From Moniliella sp. 'wahieum' (taxonomy: Eukaryota > Basidiomycota > Moniliellomycetes > Moniliellales > Moniliellaceae), in the NCBI GenBank assembly GCA_003971905.1, contig RSEE01000058.1, positions 186,001 to 250,000 of the forward strand: DNA of 64,000 nucleotides, read 5' to 3'. The position numbers and the translations under genes are program-made. Shown here in pieces: positions 40,796 through 51,459 of this stretch. The notes below the pieces were generated by a model. The model searched no databases. It worked only from the letters and a program-made list of their open reading frames with translations, and had not been told where the DNA came from. Numbering within the stretch: the first letter of the stretch is position 1; the number at the start of each line of letters is the position of its first letter.

Positions 40796-43700
40796 CTAAG
40801 CCATCTTGACATCCTCCTCGACCTGTTCAAACCCAGGGTTCTTGTGGAGAATGACAAACGTCTCCAACACCGACGCATAGGACAAGTACTCTTCCGTCGC
40901 CATCTCTGCACGTCTTCCGTGTTCAACCGGACCGGCGTGTCGTGGGTCTGGAAACCCGAGATGGTACGTGGCGTACCAGCTTGACCCGTCGTGTCTACCG
41001 CCTTGCCCACCCGCACCGACACGGGAAGCGGTTTCAGTGCCTCATCGTACGTGACCAAGAACCGAGGGTAGATCGCAGGCGCAGTAGGTACAGCAAGTAA
41101 CTTCCCGTCCGACCGTAAACTCAGTACTGTCCAGGCAGGCTACCAGCGTACCGATCAGTCCGGCTGACGCGGCGCGGCCCAACAGTTGTCGGTCGGTATG
41201 GAACGGGTTGATGTTCAACAACCCTTTGCCCAGTACCACCAAGCCCTGTGCCACCCGCTGGCAATAGCGCATTGGCCTGCGACGCATAGTACCCAGCCAA
41301 TTGCCGCAACAGTTGCGCCAGCTTGGCATTGTTCGTACCGCACCCAACAAAGCCCATGGCCAAAATCGCATTGATCGCCACATCCAGATCCGTGTCGTGG
41401 GAGTACTTGCTCAACGTATCAATCACCTCCGTCTGCGGACGCGACGCATAGAGCAATGCCAAGGCCAGCGGCACGGCACGACGAATGCCCGCCTCACCAT
41501 AGTGCATCAGATGCCGCAGGTGCCGCAACGACATGTCCGCCCCCACATCCTCCCCCATTGCTACCAACGCAATCCCAAATACCGCGTAGGACTGGTACAG
41601 TTCCGCATTCGGCGGCAGCGTCTTGTCCTCCTCATCCTCCTCTTCCTCCTCGCCAGCCCCGGCGCCGGCCGACTCGGACTTTTTCAATGCATCGGCCGGG
41701 TTCTCAAGACACACGTGCAACAGCTTTTGAATCTTGAGCACGTTGCCCGTCCCGGCATACGCGGCGGCCTCGACCAGCACCTCGGTTTGCCGGCCAATCG
41801 GATGTTCGACAATCTTGAGTGTTTCCAAGATGGCTTCATCCGCGTCTTGCCGCGCCAAAAAGAGTCGCCAGCCCGGCCGAGAAGAAGCGGGACCACTTGG
41901 AGTCCAAATCCTGTCGGAGCGGGTCAAGAGTGCATCCATCAGGTCCGGCACCGCCTCCTCGTGCGCCGAACCAGGCGCAATGAACCCGATCGCCAAGCGG
42001 CCAGACTGGCAACTTGCATCGAGTGCGAAGGATCTTGAATCAACGGCAAGAGCGAACCAGTGATAATGTCGTCCCGCTGCGAACCGGCATAGGCAATGGC
42101 CAATCCGATCACGGCACTCGCCTTGAGCGCATTGGAACTGCCCTCCAAATGCTCACTCAACAGCGCAAGTGGCGCATCCACCTCGGTCCGAATTCCAGCA
42201 TGCGTCAGACCCGTCGCAATCAACGCACCGGCCTTGACGTATTCTTCACTGCTGTACGTGTACTTGTCCACCGCACTCAGGCCGCCTTCCGTGTCCCACA
42301 ACATGCTCAATCCGAGCGATGCAGTAGCCGAGATCATGCCCTCGTCCTTGGTCTTGTAGATCCACGACTCGCCCTCCGGCGCGGCCGCCATCAACGGATC
42401 GTTCCCACATCCTGCATTGACAAACGCATTGACAAACGCGGGCCAAGTTGCCGCGGGCGGAATCGATGCCCGAGCTGAGCGCGGAACGGCCCGTGTCGGG
42501 ACCAAGGTAGGACTTGTACACATCCTCAATCGTCTTGGGCTCAAACACATTCAGTTCCTTGGCAAACCAAATAAACGTTTCCGATAGCTTGGTGTTGGAA
42601 ATGCATTCGACCAGTTCCGTATCTTCGATCGGTGCGTCTTCCTCCTGCACCCACTCAATCGGGATGTGGTTGCGACCAAGAAGGAAGCCAAGTTGCTTGC
42701 GCATAATGGGCGACTTGGGAGCCCAAAAGTCTTCCTTGATCAACTCGCGATCGCCCATCCGAATGGCCACAATGAGCGCCTCGTTGAACCGGTCGTGCGC
42801 ACGCAGAATCGTATGCGCCGTCCGCAAAAATTGAACATCGTCCGGCGGGACCAGAAGCGAGACACACGAAAGCATGTACCGGCACACACGGTCGTACGTC
42901 TGCTCGTCCACAAACGGAGGCAGGCGCTCGATCGCCTCCAGCTCCAACAACAGATCCACCGCATCCGCCTCCGCATTGTGCTTGAGCGAAAAGGGAACCA
43001 CAAGAAGTGCCATGTCAAGCAGGTCTTGGTACGTTGCCGTGCTGGCCGTGGGGATACGCTCCGACCCGGGCTCCGCAGAGTCCGCACCGGATTCCGTCGG
43101 CGGCACCGCGGCCGCAGGAACGCCCGTAGCTTTCTTGAGTGCTACCGCACCGGCACCATGTTCGCCCCGCTGAACACGCGAGTTGTACTCGTCCCCAATC
43201 TCGGCGGCGAGGTGGCGCATGTACTCGTGCCCCCACACACCGGGCTCGTTGGCATCCGTCTCGGGGCCAGTCTCGTTGGCTTGGGCATACGACTTGACAG
43301 CAGCAATGCGGAAAGCGAGTGTGTCGCGCGCCCCGTTGTCCGAGTAGGTCATCGCCAACACCGATAAGATCTCAGCAAACAGCGCACGGTCCCGACTTGC
43401 CTCGGCCCAGTACGCATTGGCCTCTGGCGCAGCCTGTGGCTCCGTGCCAGCATACAACGCCTTCAGACGGGGGTAGTGCGGACGAAGAAACTTGAGGGGC
43501 TTGGGGACCGACGTCATGGACGAAGTGCGGTCCGGATGAGAGTACGAAGCGATTCGAGTGCGGGACGGTAGAGCGTAGTAGCAGGCTCGGTCAACCGTTC
43601 CACCAACATCTCCAGCTCACCTCGAAGCGCCGCATCCTCCTCGTTCTCCTCTTGCTCCTTCTTCTTGTTGGCAAGGTTGCGCAAGTTCGGGTCGCCTTCT

Positions 43701-43806
43701 TCCCCGGCAGTATTCTCCTTGGCACGCTCAACTTCCTTGGCCTCGTCCGTCGGCGGCGGGTCGCGCGCGGAACAGCAATCGACTCCTCCTCCGCAAATGG
43801 CGGCAT
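40796..43806 (-). CDS. RPN1: 26S proteasome subunit RPN1
   Basis: Largest base subunit of the 19S regulatory particle. It docks ubiquitin receptors and Ubp6. The start MPPFAEEES at 43806 leads into an acidic/Lys-rich segment and [20 protein letters not shown], then [20 protein letters not shown], the signature N-terminal block. The proteasome/cyclosome repeats follow: [40 protein letters not shown] and [20 protein letters not shown]. Later come [40 protein letters not shown] and [20 protein letters not shown]. The C-terminus has [35 protein letters not shown] and ends [18 protein letters not shown] find no intron. Frame breaks occur near 42430, 42010, 41230, 41080 and 40890, among others. About 950 residues, as expected. 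Confidence 0.96.
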
Positions 43807-44627
43807 GGTCACTGGCTGGTGGTAGGGAAGAGCACAGCTCACTCACCGCCTACCCTCCCAGGTGGGGGCCAGCGGCGGCTTCGCGTGGCCAGCTGACGCG
43901 TCCGGCACGTTTCCGCCCCGCGGCGGAATGCACCCAGCGGGTTGCGCCCAGCCAGTGCGCTGTCACCCGTCCACACCCTCACCGCTCACTCGGTTCCGGA
44001 ATGCCACCCGGTGCTCACGTAATCGACGCGTAATCCCCCGCTTCGCCTCTTCGATGGGAGCCCGGCGAACGGCTCATGGTGAGCTCACCGTTGCTCAAGA
44101 GCACGGAACGTAGGAACGCTCAAGAACTACAAGACCCAAGTTAACCCCCAGGACACACAAGTCGGCAGGCGAAGCATAGAAACGGGGTTGGAGCGGAAAC
44201 AAAGAAGAGGGATCTATGGGTATGAAGAAGAATGTGGTGAACGGCACGGGTGGTCTCCCGCGCGTCTCCATGTCCGTCAGGCGAGAGGCGGACAGAAGCG
44301 GTAGAGGAGCAAGGCGAATGAGGAGGAGACGAAATATGAAGAAAAAATGAAGGAAAATCAAGGTGCGATCGATACAAGGACGCGGGCCCATCTGTATCTG
44401 AGGTTGGGCCCGTCGCGCAGGAAGAGCAGGGCCCAACATCAACATCAATCCCAAGCAGCCAAGCAACCATAGTAGCCAGCAACCAAAGGTAATCAAAGCA
44501 ACCAGGCAAGCACAAGTGGCAAGGAAATGAAAAGAAAAGAAAAGAAACAGATGGCAACATGCAAGCACAGCGGGGGGGAATCAATGCAACGGTATTTATC
44601 GCCACACAGGGAACACGATGAAGGGGC
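43807..44627. promoter_or_regulatory. RPN1 promoter and MAG-family 3' flank
   Basis: Upstream region of RPN1 and downstream flank of the MAG-family gene, both on the minus strand. I see no gene. The part at 44330-44540 is A-rich with AAGAAAAG repeats. No known proteasome-box motif was recognised. Confidence 0.4.
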
Positions 44628-45955
44628 TTAGAACAGCGTCACACCGGCCACCAGGGCCGCGGTGAAGACCAAGGCCGAGCCGAGGTAGGACGTACGTCCA
44701 GCACAGGGGACTTGCTGGTGGACGAAGAGCCACCGGCGGCGGCACTACCACTGGCACTGGCACTTGCGCCGTGGGATTTGGACGCACCGGCCGAGTGGCT
44801 GTGGGACGAGGGTGCGACATAGCCTACACCCAGCAACCCGTTCTTGATGGAGGATGCGGTGGTGCACGCGCTCGGAGTGGGGTACGAGTACGGCGCCGAA
44901 GGCGTAACCTGATCCGACTGTGCATTTTGGAACGATAGGCAGTAGCTCCGACAGTGTAGATGCCCGAAAAGTACTGCTGGAAGGTAGAGGTGGAACCGTC
45001 GGGTTGCGGGTACAGGCCAGGAGGGTACGCAGCATCCGCCTCGCACGACTCGAACGTACCGGCGGTAAGTGGCAGCTGGGCCATGACAAACGAACATCCC
45101 ATCTCGTCGAGCGTGTGCTGGCACTCAACCGTCGGAGTGGCCTGGTCCGAACCGGCAATGCACACACGGAAGCAGATCTCCGAGGAGGAAATGTAGTTCA
45201 TCCACTCTCGTAAAACACATCCGTCTTGCCATCCACAATGTTGGACGTGACATTGCCACCGACTGGGTTGCCCATGTTGGTCGCACCGTGCGGGTCAAGC
45301 TCTCCGCCCGAGTCGCCGGGGCGAGGTTGATGTTGGTAAAGTCGCCCAGCGCATAGAGCTGGATGTAAAGCGGCGTCTTGACAAACTGAACCGCCGTCAC
45401 GGTTCCGTCGGGCTACAGGGCACGACACAGGCACCAGTCAGCAGCAGCAATAAGAAGAAGCAGGCAGGGGGGGAGAACGTACGATGACACGGGCATTGTT
45501 ACGTTGCTTGGTGCAGTAGGCAACCGTGGTCTGTTCCAGGTCACCGAGGGTGTCGGTGTTGTTGAGGGGAGAGGACCAAAGGTGCACCAGTCGTCAATGG
45601 AGTTGAGCGTGGCCAGACGGGCGTCGGAGGACTGATTGAGAGGCGTGTTGAGCGACGGCTTGTCGGGGTTGGTCGGGCCGTTCTTGCCACGGCCCTGGAC
45701 GCCAAAGTAGGTGTTGCTGGGTGTGCCGTAGGAAAACGGGGCGGGCTGGCGGTGGACCAGATGCCGGCCGAGCTGGACTTGTGGGCACTGGAGGGCAGGG
45801 GCATGGTAGTGACTACGCTCACCGACGTCTTGGCCGCACGGCGTTCGAGGCCGGGGTGGCGGCGGGTGGTTGTTGCCACGGTAAACGAGGGTGTGGGCAG
45901 AGGCACTGCTGACTGCAGCGAGCGCTGCGACGAGAGACGCGCCAGCGAGGTGCAT
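44628..45955 (-). CDS. Secreted MAG-family GPI glycoprotein
   Basis: Cell-wall or secreted protein of the basidiomycete 'macrofage activating glycoprotein' family, whose biochemical role is unclear. A signal peptide MHLAGASLVAALAAVSSASA is followed by HTLVYRGNN. Diagnostic blocks are TLNSIDDWCTFGP, LNNTDTLGDLEQTTVAYCTK, GTVTAVQFVKTPLYIQLYAL, APGDSGGELDPHGATNMGNP, WMNYISSSEICFRVCIAGSD and TFESCEADAAYPPGLYPQPD. The C-terminus has a Ser/Ala/Gly-rich stretch and, in the frame ending at 44628, a hydrophobic tail SYLGSALVFTAALVAGVTLF, typical of a GPI-anchor signal. Intron 45413-45482 joins NNARVI to PDGTVTAVQF. The 100 residues after the signal peptide are scrambled by frame breaks. About 400 residues, normal for the family. 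Confidence 0.85.
45413..45482 (-). other. 70-bp intron in MAG-family gene
   Basis: It opens GTACGT and ends CCCTGTAG. Splicing joins QRNNARVI to PDGTVTAVQFVKT in phase 0. Confidence 0.85.
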
Positions 45956-46209
45956 GATGGAGAGCAGGGGCAGGGACGGAGGGGAGGGGAGGGGAGGGGA
46001 GGCGGGATGGAGAGGTGTTGATGGAGGAAGGGGGAGGAGAGAGAGGTGGGCGGGAGAGGTGGTGCGGTGGCGATCGTCGGCGAGGCAGGCGCAGGCCAAG
46101 TGTGGCTGGGGAGTAGAATGTGGATTCTTCCAGAGTGCCTGGCAGCGATGGCTGATGGCTGGTGGGTGATCGATAATGGATACTCGATACGGGCTAATCG
46201 CATGGCAGT

Positions 46210-46237
46210 AGTAACTAGTAACTAGTAACTAGTAACC
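46210..46237. repeat. AGTAACT heptamer array
   Basis: Three exact AGTAACT units plus AGTAACC, period 7, about 255 bases upstream of the MAG-family start. Confidence 0.88.
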
Positions 46238-46336
46238 CTCCACCCTGCCACGGACGCCTTGCCGCGCGCAGACGCATCTGCTTGCACCGGCGCCACGCCC
46301 CTGGCGCTGTGCGCGGTGCGTGGCCATGGTTAGTGC

Positions 46337-46357
46337 GTTTATGCATTATGCATTATG
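46337..46357. repeat. CATTATG heptamer array
   Basis: GTTTATG followed by two exact CATTATG units, period 7. CATTATG is the odd palindrome CAT-T-ATG. Confidence 0.75.
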
Positions 46358-46621
46358 GCTGGCCGTGGCAGGCGGTGGCTGTGGCTGGTGGGCCGGGGGC
46401 AGCAGGCAGGGCGCCCGTGTGGGGGCTTGCATGGCCTGGCGCGGCCCGAGAAGCCGCGTGGCAGATCGAGGCGCACGCGCACTTGCCCTGCGCCCACCGC
46501 CCCTTCCACCCTGGCCGGGCGCATCTCTTGCCAGGTCCCCGTGGCGTCACTCCCCCGCGCCTGGCCGCCTCTCGCCCTCGCGCTGATCCGATCATCCCGT
46601 GTGGAGCCGTCACGCGTCATG

Positions 46622-46649
46622 CATCGTCCATCGTCCATCATCCATCCCA
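46622..46649. repeat. CATCGTC heptamer array
   Basis: Four period-7 units: CATCGTC, CATCGTC, CATCATC, CATCCCA. Confidence 0.85.
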
Positions 46650-46738
46650 GATTCAGCTCGGGCTCGTTTAAGCCGATCTAGCAGACGGGAGTGCGCGCTA
46701 GTCGAATCCCAGGTGCAAACTCATATTCATTGCTACTG

Positions 46739-46752
46739 GCTAATCGCTAATC
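46739..46752. repeat. GCTAATC heptamer pair
   Basis: Two exact GCTAATC units, period 7. Confidence 0.6.
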
Positions 46753-47234
46753 GCGCACCGAGCTAGCCCCGTCGCACCCACCGCAGCAAGCGCTACAAAC
46801 AAGGCACGCCTCCAGCCGCCTTGTCTAGTTACTAGTTTCTCCCCCTGGGCCGAGGCAGGTACGTGCGTACGCACCCGGCGACCCTTCTCGCGCGAACGGC
46901 TCTGGTGCGTGGCTGCCTGTGGCTGCGCGCCCGCCGTCGTGCCAAAAGTCGCCGCCTCGCGCATCCTACTAGCTTCAGCAAGCATTAAGCAAGAGGCAGA
47001 ACGTCACCCATCACGCGGTGTTGTGCATTGCACCTGTTCGCGCCGCGCAGCATAGTGCCTCGCATGCCCTGGCTGGCCCCACTCTATCATCTCAGAATTT
47101 CAGAGCTGTGTCGCGCGTATTCGGCTCCCCAGCGCCCAGCCCACCTTCCGTGCCTCTCGGCTTTCCTCGTCGGTCATCCGGTCACCTCCAGCCCGACCGC
47201 CATCTGCCCCACTCAGCCACCCCCCAGCCCAGCC

Positions 47235-47262
47235 AGTGACGAGTGACGCGTGACGAGTGATC
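47235..47262. repeat. AGTGACG heptamer array
   Basis: Four period-7 units: AGTGACG, AGTGACG, CGTGACG, AGTGATC. CGTGACG is an odd palindrome. Confidence 0.85.
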
Positions 47263-48206
47263 GACCACCTTCTGTCTGCTGGCAGTCTTCCCCTGCCCCC
47301 GAGAAAGCCCACGACCTCTTTGCAATGATAAGCCTGGTCAAATTTCAAAGACCAAAAGAACCGGGACATGAATATTGAATGGACAGGCGCGAACCTTGGT
47401 TAGCAAGTGACGATCAGCCAAGTGCGGGTGCAGCAGTACCCGGTGTGGAGGTATGGGACGATGATATGCACATACTCTCCCTGCGATAGATGGGGCAGGG
47501 ACGAGCAATGCCCGAACCGTGTCCATCATAGTCATCAGGAGCTCTCCTCAGCTACCTTTGTAAGTAGCTGGTCGTCGACTTCTACTTGTCCTACTTCGAA
47601 GCCTAAGGCCTCCGGAGTTTGGTCTCATCGGCTTCACCGACCATTGAATATTGACTCGTAAGCCAAGCGAAACATCGCGGCCCATTGTTCCCTCCCCTGT
47701 CCTCCCTCTCTCTGGTCGTTCTGGAGCACGGCTGCCGCTCAGAAAGGAACGTTGTAGCGTCAAACGTGTATCCGCTAATCTCTCCGAGAGTGACAACATA
47801 TCCCATTCATCGATCATCAGTCGGCCTCAGGGCCTGAGGCAGGTCTGATCCCCCCAACACGGATCCCATTGACCGTTGTCTCTACAATCTTGACTTGACT
47901 CAGTACTCATGCCCCTAGGTTCCCCCATCGCCAAGCACCAATCAACACTGACCCACTCTGCGTCCACCAGCACGCCCATCAAACACCGGACCACCAGCAG
48001 TTGCGTGCACAGGAGGGACCGCACCAGCCTGTGTCACCCCTCACAAGAGCCCGAAAACCATACTGAATTGATCGTACAAAGGACCGCATGCTGACAGCCC
48101 CACGTACTCCTAAACCAACCGTCCGACGTACCCAGGGCCGAACCCGCATGTGCATCAGTCGTCACTCACTCGGACCCAGACCAGAGGTTAGAGGCTAGGC
48201 CATAGG

Positions 48207-48876
48207 TTAGGCCGTCGCTTGGGGTTGGGCAGGGTGAGCGTGGTGGGCCTGCATCCGATGGGCCAAGACAATCGGCGCGATCTGGCCGGCTGTAGCCCAC
48301 CGCCCCTCTGCCCCAGCCGGAAGCGTCGACTCGTTCCGAATCACACTGCCAATCGACATGAAGAAGCTAGCCAAGCATCCTGCACCGTCAGTCCCGTCCT
48401 AGTTCCCGAGTACCCGGGGCAGTACTCGGGGTACACGGTGTATCCGGTATTCGCCCCCTCCCCACCCCCACGACCGAAGAACGAAAGAACGAGGGAACGA
48501 AGTACGTACCCAAACGTAGCTGCTGACGTGCCCATGAACTGGCAGAGCGTAGCCATCGCCCCGCGAGGCCCAGGACCAGCACTGTTTTCCCCCCGCGTCC
48601 ACCGCACCCCGTACCCCAAACACCCAAAACACACAAAAGTCAGCTCTTCCCCGCGCAGTCTACCCCCTCGCAAAAAGAACACGCGAAGGTGGGGGTTACC
48701 GGTTACCGGTTACCGCTTATCGGTTATGGGAGGACGTACCGCATGATCTGCAGGAACCCGCCAATGAACCCAATTGTCAACCCCACCCATACCCATCATC
48801 GCGCCCATCCCTAGCTTTTGCCAAAAGGTGGGCTGCACAGGCTGCTGCTGCTGTGCACCTGCTGCGCGTTGGACAT
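48207..48876 (-). CDS. MGR2: Mgr2/ROMO1-type TIM23 subunit
   Basis: Small two-helix mitochondrial inner-membrane protein of the ROMO1/Mgr2 family. Mgr2 is the lateral gatekeeper of the TIM23 import channel. The gene has three exons. Exon 1 (48740-48876) starts MSNAQQ, followed by a Gln run, then PVQPTFWQKLGMGAMMGMG and, after a frame break, LTIGFIGGFLQIMR. Exon 2 (48510-48581) gives AGPGPRGAMATLCQFMGTSA-ATF. Exon 3 (48207-48366) gives GFFMSIGSVIRNESTLPAGA and ends PAQPQATA. The Gly-rich helices and the FxMSIGSxIR block are diagnostic. About 123 residues against 113 in budding yeast. Both introns use GTACGT donors. This gene is invisible as a single open frame because it is broken by introns and two frame errors. 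Confidence 0.88.
48367..48509 (-). other. 143-bp intron 2 of MGR2
   Basis: It opens GTACGT and ends GGCTAG. Splicing joins TSAATF to GFFMSIGS. Confidence 0.85.
48582..48739 (-). other. 158-bp intron 1 of MGR2
   Basis: It opens GTACGT and ends AAACAG. It contains the five-unit GGTTACC array immediately after the donor. Confidence 0.85.
48694..48728. repeat. GGTTACC heptamer array in intron
   Basis: Three exact GGTTACC units, then GCTTATC and GGTTATG, period 7. It starts 11 bases inside MGR2 intron 1. Confidence 0.88.
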
Positions 48877-48895
48877 GTGGCGATGGAGTGGGTGC

Positions 48896-48967
48896 ACTGA
48901 GTACTCGAGTACTGAGTGTACTGAGTTCAGGACTGTAGTCCAGTATTGAGCAACTGAGTACCTGAGT
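48896..48967. repeat. ACTGAGT motif cluster
   Basis: Four exact copies of ACTGAGT (48896, 48911, 48920, 48953) and one ACCTGAGT within 72 bases. It lies 20 bases upstream of the MGR2 start codon. Confidence 0.75.
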
Positions 48968-49604
48968 AGTCTTGGAACTAAACTGGCTTGGCCTCTGGGG
49001 CCAGAGCGCCTGAGCCTCAGGGCGGATTCTCAGGGTCGGCTTGTCAGATCTCAAGCATCTGCCGCCCCCTTCCCCCGCCTCCCCCACACGGGCCGAAACC
49101 AGAGCGAATCATGCGGGCGGAACGAGGGGCGGAACCAGGGGCGGAACTCTCCGTTTTGCCCCACAAGCTGTTTTGGAACCGGTCTCGGCACCGCGACACG
49201 TGACGATTGACCGTGACGGGTGACGCACGCTTTCAAGCAGTCAAATTCTACATTTCAAAACTGGACTCCCATCACGTCACGCAGCTAGCCCAGTAGCCGC
49301 AGATTAATGATTCGATTTGCCATTCACCGCGACACGGCTTGTACTTGCAATTTCAACTGCATCCCTCTTGAAGCTTGAGCCCACGACCTGGGGAACCCCC
49401 TCCCCACCGCAGGGGGGATGATGATCAATGAAGCTAGAAGATCCGTCAGTACTCAGTTGCACAACGAACAGCAGTCTCCCGTTTTGGCCCCGTCCTCCCA
49501 TCTCGCCCTCAACGTGGGGATCCCTCCCCCCACCTCCATCGGACCATCTCCTAACACAATGCAGGATCACATGACGTAGGATGTCACTCGTTCCTGTGCT
49601 GGAC

Positions 49605-49625
49605 CATGGTGCATGGTGCATGGTG
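49605..49625. repeat. CATGGTG heptamer array
   Basis: Three exact CATGGTG units, period 7. Confidence 0.85.
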
Positions 49626-50470
49626 CCTTCCTCGTCGCCTTGAAGAGCCCCTTCCAGCTCCCAACTAAACGTTAAACCTGGAAGAGTTCATGCTCCCCCC
49701 CCCCCCCCCTTCGTCCTTATGTCCCAGGACTGTATTCGAGGCATCTTGCACGACATGTCGACCCACATCAACTTTTTTCCCGGGCCGTACCCGCGTCACG
49801 GACCGTCTGCCGTATTTCGGTCGCTTTCTTCCGTCCGACTGGCCCGGGTACCAAGCGCACCAGCGGCTTTTGGCCTGCCACATCTGCTTCGTTGCCATGT
49901 CAGGCAGAGGTTACCTATTACGGGCCTGAGCCCAGCTACGCGGGTACGCGGGTATGCGGTGCCCCGCTTGGTCCGTCACGACAGTGGGCAAGCTATGTCG
50001 CTCTGCTCACGCCTCGGCTAACGCGCCACCCACTGGCTGGGGGAACTTAAGGTGCAACCCCCGCAACTACCTGGAGATAACGATAACCTTTACGCAACCG
50101 CAACCGCAACTGCAACCGCATACAGATACAATCCGGCCCCCAAGGTCGTCTCCATCTCCCTCCCTGGACTGGGCTCTTCTGCTCTTCTTCTCTCTAGTTA
50201 CTAGTGATCTCACCTCTAACTTGTCACTTGCCACTTCTGACGTCTACTAGGATCTCAGGCCGTTTCCAACCAGTCTCCGTCCCTCTTACTGCGTGCTAAC
50301 CCAGTATACTCACCACGCAAATACGAATGGGCTATTGGACACATTGGTAGAGGCAAAGGTAGTTCCACAGTCATAGGCAGGCCAGGACGAACCCACGCAG
50401 CATGTCCAGCAATCACAAAAGGCAGCAAACAAAGGCTAATAAGTAGAATGGTGCCCACCCCCAACCCAAG

Positions 50471-50522
50471 GGTTGGATTGGATCGGATTGGACTGGATTG
50501 GAATGGAATGGAATGGATTGGG
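50471..50522. repeat. GGATT/GGAAT pentamer repeat
   Basis: About ten imperfect five-base units (GGATT, GGAAT, GGACT), just downstream of the PEX11 stop. Confidence 0.8.
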
Positions 50523-50563
50523 GTGAAGTGGGGGTGGGGGGTGGATGTTGAGGGGAGGGGCAG

Positions 50564-51459
50564 TTACTTTTTTGCCGAACCCGTTCCATTGACCGAATTC
50601 CACTGGCTCCGGCCGCCCATGAGGGCAGTGATAAACCCAGCGGCACCCAGCACACCTTCGTTGAAGTGCAAGTACTCCAGCGACGTGGCCGGAAGAATAA
50701 AGTCGATCGCGTCCTGGGTCATCTGGCGACGGACCGAGTACTGTTCCTTGAGCACTTGCACGTACTGCGTCTTGCGTTCGGCCTCCTTCTCGGCCGACGC
50801 AACGGGGCGGGAAACAGCAGCCAGACGCTGGCGGATCACATAGCTCTTGTACGTCCCGACACGAGCGAGAAGGACAATCCAAACAGCCAGAACCGCGCCG
50901 CCGTACGCGAAATGAACTTGGCCGTGTCCGGCGCAAACTGGTACACCTTGGCCCCATTCACCCACTGCAACAAATCAAACACGAGGTACACAGCGTACCC
51001 CAGTTGACGCCCGATCGCCGTCACACAGCACAGGGTCTTGGATCGCCAACGCCTTCGTGGCCGATTGGATGTGCTCCAAAAACTTGCCCGCACGCATCAC
51101 TGCAGCCAGATGCATAAGGTCAGTCGCAAGCTCCACACGCGAGGGGAGCCGTCGGAGCCAAACGTACGTTTCCGCGTCAGACCAATCTGCGACTTGAGCG
51201 CACTAAAGCGGTCAACGACCGCCTTGGATGCGCCCTGACGGTACTCGTACCACGCCAGAAGCGGGACGCATACTGGATGGTACGGTAGGTCTTGTCGCGG
51301 CCGACAGTGGTCGACCAGAAGCGGAGCTAAGGGGGGGGGGGGGGAGGGTCAGAGGCAACGTCGCGGGACGCAGGGGGGCAGTTGGCGCGGGCGGAGGGGG
51401 GCAGGACACACCGTCTGGGTGAGGTAGGGGTGGAGGACGATCTGCTGGACAGCGGCCAT
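50564..51459 (-). CDS. PEX11: Peroxin PEX11
   Basis: Peroxisomal membrane protein that elongates membranes and drives peroxisome division. Exon 1 MAAVQQIVLHPYLTQT joins, across intron 51327-51411, to LRFWSTTVGRDKTYRTIQYA, the amphipathic-helix block typical of PEX11. Then SALKSQIGLTRK joins, across intron 51100-51169, to LMRAGKFLEHIQSATKALAI. The rest reads TAIGRQLGYAVYLVFDLLQW, VNGAKVYQFAPDTAKFISRT, RFWLFGLSFSLVSG and, near the C-terminus, AATSLEYLHFNEGVLGAAGF-like sequence with GFITALMGGRSQWNSVNG. The end is TGSAKK at 50564. A frame break in the middle (about 51020) and one near 51230 need repair. About 240 residues, normal for the family. Confidence 0.93.
51100..51169 (-). other. 70-bp intron 2 of PEX11
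   Basis: It opens GTACGT and ends GCTGCAG. Splicing joins GLTRK to LMRAGKFLEH. Confidence 0.88.
51327..51411 (-). other. 85-bp intron 1 of PEX11
   Basis: It opens GTGTGT, contains a C-run of 11 and ends CTTAG. Splicing joins YLTQT to LRFWSTTVGRDK. Confidence 0.88.

Larger units (their letters stand above)
45956..48206. other. 2.25-kb intergenic region
   Basis: This holds the upstream region of the MAG-family gene and the 3' flank of MGR2. No frame has family content. Period-7 arrays lie at 46210, 46344, 46622, 46739 and 47235. A GGGGA repeat lies at 45975-46005. Confidence 0.4.
48877..50563. other. 1.7-kb intergenic region
   Basis: MGR2 promoter and PEX11 3' flank. No gene is recognised. 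It contains an ACTGAGT cluster at 48896-48967, a CATGGTG array at 49605-49625, a C-run at 49695-49708, an AACCGC repeat at 50096-50121 and GGATT repeats at 50471-50522. Confidence 0.4.

Noticed and set aside
308-43806. A block of pseudogenes or a decayed duplicate chromosome segment
   Set aside because: Conserved residues, splice sites and start/stop positions are intact apart from indels. Real decay would also show substitutions and premature stops within frames.
46700-46730. tRNA-like box (TCGAATCCC, reverse B-box)
   Set aside because: No matching A-box at the right distance and no cloverleaf could be drawn around it.
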